In this document: positions 6,503 to 8,209 of the stretch, piece by piece | Layout of the letters: each line of letters starts with the position of its first letter | Numbering within the stretch: position 1 is the stretch's first letter | DNA from: Clostridia bacterium | Lineage (GTDB): Bacteria > Bacillota > Clostridia > Oscillospirales > Acutalibacteraceae | DNA length: 8,209 bases | NCBI GenBank assembly: GCA_900764115.1 | Contig: CAAFMR010000095.1 | Coordinates: 1 to 8,209 of the forward strand | Reading direction: 5' to 3' | Notes under the pieces: model-generated | What the model saw: the letters and a program-made list of their open reading frames with translations, nothing else | Told to the model about the DNA's origin: nothing | The model's database searches: none | Translations under genes and position numbers: made by a program

Positions 6503-7028
6503 ACCCTCGGTTCCCTATCGGCTGATCCGTTCCGACCGGCGCACGCTGGCGCTGGAGGTAACCCCGGAGGCGGAGACGGTGGTGCGGGCGCCCCGGCGCT
6601 GCCCGACGGCGGAGATTGAGCGCTTTGTACGCAGTCACATCGATTGGATCGCCCGCCAGACCCAGCGACAGCGGGAACGGCAGCAAACCGGGCTGGCGCG
6701 CCCGGTTTCGCCGGAGCAGGAACGGGAGCTGCGCCAACGGGCGGCAGAGGTACTGCCCCAGCGGGTGGCGTATTATGCCGCTTTAATGGGGCTGACCCCC
6801 GCGGGCATACGCATCACCGGCGCCCAAAAGCGCTTTGGCAGCTGCAGCGGGCAAAACCGGCTGTGCTTTTCCTGGCGGCTGATGCTGTATCCCCCCGCAG
6901 CCATCGACTATGTGGTGGTGCACGAGCTGGCGCACATCCGCCACCATAACCACAGCCCGGCGTTCTACGCGCTCGTCGAGCAATACCTGCCGGATTACCG
7001 CCAGCGGCAGGCGCTGCTGCGCCCTTGA
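6489..7028 (+). CDS. Short YgjP/DUF45 (M48-like) zinc metallopeptidase domain protein
   Basis: A 179-residue soluble protein of the YgjP-like (DUF45, WLM-related) metal-dependent hydrolase family. The zinc motif is VHELAH with His145, Glu146 and His149, followed by the family-specific NHSPAFY whose His155 should be the third ligand. The family features KRFGSCS (114-120) and LCFSWRLMLYP (125-135) precede it. Residues 1-60 hold the N-terminal strand-rich segment and the HIDWIARQ helix. It is shorter than the roughly 230 residues usual for the family, mostly in the N-terminal half, but all catalytic parts remain. No signal peptide or membrane segment is seen. ATG 6489 overlaps the WYL stop by 14 bp; AAGGAG at 6470-6475 is rather distant (13 nt), so coupling to WYL translation is likely. 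The substrate is unknown. The upstream regulator may control it, but that is inference. Confidence 0.9.
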   Translation: MSSTEPSVPYRLIRSDRRTLALEVTPEAETVVRAPRRCPTAEIERFVRSHIDWIARQTQRQRERQQTGLARPVSPEQERELRQRAAEVLPQRVAYYAALMGLTPAGIRITGAQKRFGSCSGQNRLCFSWRLMLYPPAAIDYVVVHELAHIRHHNHSPAFYALVEQYLPDYRQRQALLRP

Positions 7029-7050
7029 CCTGCCCGGCGATAAGCGCCCC

Positions 7051-7079
7051 TTGCGTTTCGGGACAAGTTGTGATAGAAT
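7051..7079 (+). promoter_or_regulatory. Sigma-A-type promoter of nrdG-dut
   Basis: TTGCGT (7051-7056) and TAGAAT (7074-7079) are separated by 17 bp, with TG directly positioned for an extended -10 (TGATAGAAT). The expected start is near 7086, about 18 nt before ATG 7104. A small palindrome ACAA-G-TTGT (7063-7071) lies in the spacer. The promoter occupies most of the 75-bp gap after the peptidase gene, so nrdG-dut is probably a separate transcription unit. Confidence 0.65.
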
Positions 7080-7103
7080 GGGCTGTACCGGGAGGGACGG
7101 CTT

Positions 7104-7640
7104 ATGAATTACGCCACCATTAAATACAACGATATTGCCAACGGCATCGGCGTGCGGGTGTCCCTGTTTGTCAGCGGCTGCACCCACCATTGCCCCGGCT
7201 GCTTCAATGCCGAGGCTTGGGATTTTCAGTATGGCGAGCCCTTCACCCCGGCGGTGGAGGATGCCATTCTGGCAGCGCTGGCGCCCGATTATGTGGCAGG
7301 ACTGTCCCTGCTGGGGGGCGAACCTCTGGAGCCGGCGCATCAGCAGGCGCTGCTGCCTTTTTTGCGGCGGGTTAAAGAGCGGTATCCGCAAAAAACCATC
7401 TGGTGCTATACCGGCTATCTGCTGGACACCGAGCTGCTGAACCCCGCCGGACGGGCGCACATCGCCGACACCGATGCGCTGATACGGCTGCTGGATGTGG
7501 TGGTGGACGGACGGTTTGAGGCGGATAAAAAGGATATTCGCCTGCGATTCCGCGGCTCCTCCAATCAGCGAATCATCGACATCCCGGCAACTCTGGCAGC
7601 CGGAAAAATTATACTCAAGGAATGGGGCGATTATCAATGA
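7104..7640 (+). CDS. nrdG: Anaerobic ribonucleoside-triphosphate reductase activating protein NrdG (radical SAM)
   Basis: NrdG is a radical SAM enzyme that uses a [4Fe-4S] cluster and SAM to form the glycyl radical on the class III ribonucleotide reductase NrdD, allowing dNTP synthesis without oxygen. The 178-residue protein shows the cluster-binding CTHHCPGC (Cys26, Cys30, Cys33; CxxxCxxC) within the NrdG-typical SGCTHHCPGCFN. It also has the SAM-contact GGEP at 71-74, WCYTGY at 100-105, VDGRFE at 134-139 and RGSSNQRIID at 150-159. Length is normal for the family. ATG 7104 has GGAGGG at 7091-7096, 7 nt upstream. The gene shares ATGA with dut and has its own promoter. nrdD is not in this window, although the two are often adjacent. 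General pyruvate formate-lyase activases are longer, and the RGSSNQR ending favours NrdG. Confidence 0.95.
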   Translation: MNYATIKYNDIANGIGVRVSLFVSGCTHHCPGCFNAEAWDFQYGEPFTPAVEDAILAALAPDYVAGLSLLGGEPLEPAHQQALLPFLRRVKERYPQKTIWCYTGYLLDTELLNPAGRAHIADTDALIRLLDVVVDGRFEADKKDIRLRFRGSSNQRIIDIPATLAAGKIILKEWGDYQ

Positions 7641-8074
7641 CCGTACATTTTCGCAAGCTGGACGACCGGGCGGTGACGCCCACCTACGGCAGCGCCGCTG
7701 CCGCCGGCGCCGATCTGTATGCAGTGCTGGACGCGCCGCTGAATCTGAACGCCGGCGAGACCGCGCTGGTGCACACCGGGCTGGCGGTGGAAATTCCGGC
7801 AGGGTATGTGGGGCTGGTCTGCGCCCGCAGCGGGCTTGCCACCAAACGGGGGCTGGCGCCCGCCAACAAGGTTGGCGTCATCGACGCCGACTATCGGGGC
7901 GAGCTGATAGTGGCGCTCCATAACCACAGCGGCGCCCACCAGACCATCGACGCCGGCGAGCGCATCGCCCAGCTGTTGATCCTGCCCTATCTGACGGCGG
8001 AATTCACCGAGGTGGATGCGCTGTCCGACACCGTGCGGGGCGGCGGAGGCTTCGGCTCCACCGGGACAAAATGA
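7637..8074 (+). CDS. dut: dUTP diphosphatase (dUTPase), trimeric type
   Basis: Dut hydrolyses dUTP to dUMP and diphosphate, keeping uracil out of DNA and supplying the precursor of dTMP. The 145-residue protein carries all five motifs of the trimeric family in order: AGADLYA (23-29), ARSGLATKRG (63-72), GVIDADYRGEL (80-90, catalytic Asp83), GERIAQLLI (107-115) and RGGGGFGSTG (134-143, the mobile C-terminal arm). Nothing is missing. ATG 7637 is chosen because it shares ATGA with the nrdG stop, a usual coupling arrangement, and MTVHFRKLDD is a normal beginning. An in-frame ATG at 7622 has AAGGA directly against it, too close to work. Cotranscription with nrdG groups two deoxynucleotide-supply functions. 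Confidence 0.97.
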   Translation: MTVHFRKLDDRAVTPTYGSAAAAGADLYAVLDAPLNLNAGETALVHTGLAVEIPAGYVGLVCARSGLATKRGLAPANKVGVIDADYRGELIVALHNHSGAHQTIDAGERIAQLLILPYLTAEFTEVDALSDTVRGGGGFGSTGTK

Positions 8075-8114
8075 GCCACAGTGCAGCGATGCCGTTTGCA
8101 CAGCGGTTTCATCC

Positions 8115-8128
8115 CGGGCATTTGCCCG
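8115..8128. repeat. Short perfect inverted repeat between dut and rex
   Basis: CGGGCA (8115-8120) and TGCCCG (8123-8128) are exact reverse complements with 2 bp between them, 22 bp before the rex start. As RNA it would be a 5-bp GC stem with a 4-nt loop. It is followed by AAAAC and not by a T-tract, so it is a poor intrinsic terminator. A TTGCAC hexamer at 8096-8101 could be a -35 box, but no matching -10 is seen at 16-18 bp. Confidence 0.3.
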
Positions 8129-8150
8129 AAAACAAGAGGTGAATTTGGCT

Positions 8151-8209
8151 ATGGCAAAGGATACGTATATTTCTATGCCGGTGATTCGGCGCCTGCCCCG
8201 ATATTACCG
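8151..8209 (+). CDS. rex: Redox-sensing transcriptional repressor Rex, 5' end only (cut by window edge)
   Basis: Rex represses fermentation and respiration genes and leaves DNA when NADH binds, so it couples expression to the NADH/NAD+ ratio. Only 19 codons are present, reading MAKDTYISMPVIRRLPRYY. The stretch ISxxVIRRLPRYY is the highly conserved start of the Rex winged-helix domain, so the call is strong despite the short length. ATG 8151 has AGAGGTG at 8135-8141, 9 nt upstream. It follows dut by 76 bp on the same strand with no strong terminator between them, so cotranscription or a weak separate promoter are both possible. The NADH-binding Rossmann domain lies beyond the edge and cannot be judged. 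Confidence 0.88.
   Translation, partial: MAKDTYISMPVIRRLPRYY

Noticed and set aside
7036..7048. GGCG-N5-CGCC stem after the peptidase gene considered as a terminator
   Set aside because: The 4-bp stem is too weak and is followed by CCCTTGCG, not a T-tract.
6783..7637. Minus-strand open frame of 284 codons opposite the peptidase gene and nrdG
   Set aside because: It spans the nrdG promoter and opposes two genes with intact catalytic motifs; composition is that of a shadow frame.
8096..8124. Promoter for rex with TTGCAC at 8096-8101
   Set aside because: The hexamer at 17 bp is CATTTG, a poor -10, and neighbouring spacings are no better.

Overview
The window is a gene-dense, GC-rich stretch of bacterial chromosome. 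The gene families, promoter form and ribosome-binding sites point to an obligately anaerobic Firmicute. The best guess is the Oscillospiraceae/Ruminococcaceae group of gut Clostridia, but this is inferred from gene content, not from a marker gene. The main clues are a class III (anaerobic) ribonucleotide reductase activase, a Rex redox repressor, a paired M16 peptidase locus of the Bacillus/Clostridium YmfF/YmfH kind, and AGGAGG-type Shine-Dalgarno sites almost everywhere. I see no mobile element, RNA gene, CRISPR array or prophage gene.

Left half, all on the minus strand (read from 5380 down to 1): mtnN (MTA/SAH nucleosidase); a 218-bp non-coding leader; then four tightly packed genes. These are an M16 peptidase-like protein without the zinc motif (yfmF type), an M16 peptidase with HxxEH (yfmH type), lgt (prolipoprotein diacylglyceryl transferase, with an unusual acidic tail) and folD (cut by the left edge only a few codons before its likely end). 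Start/stop overlaps or short gaps link the last four, so they are probably one operon.

Right half, all on the plus strand: a WYL-domain transcriptional regulator overlapping a short YgjP/DUF45-type zinc peptidase gene; then nrdG overlapping dut; then the first 19 codons of rex. The divergent region between mtnN and the WYL gene holds two back-to-back sigma-A-like promoters. nrdG has a third of the same form. All three have a -35 box beginning TTGC and a 17-bp spacer.

Functionally, nrdG and dut both serve deoxynucleotide supply, and folD supplies the one-carbon units used for thymidylate and purines. mtnN clears by-products of S-adenosylmethionine use, including 5'-deoxyadenosine from radical SAM enzymes such as NrdG. 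rex senses NADH/NAD+. These are mostly housekeeping genes. The less explained parts are two perfect inverted repeats placed like operators (4632-4652 and 5464-5482), the structured leader before the M16 genes with a possible leader ORF, the WYL-peptidase gene pair, and the acidic extension of Lgt. I do not see convincing evidence of a wholly new multi-gene system.
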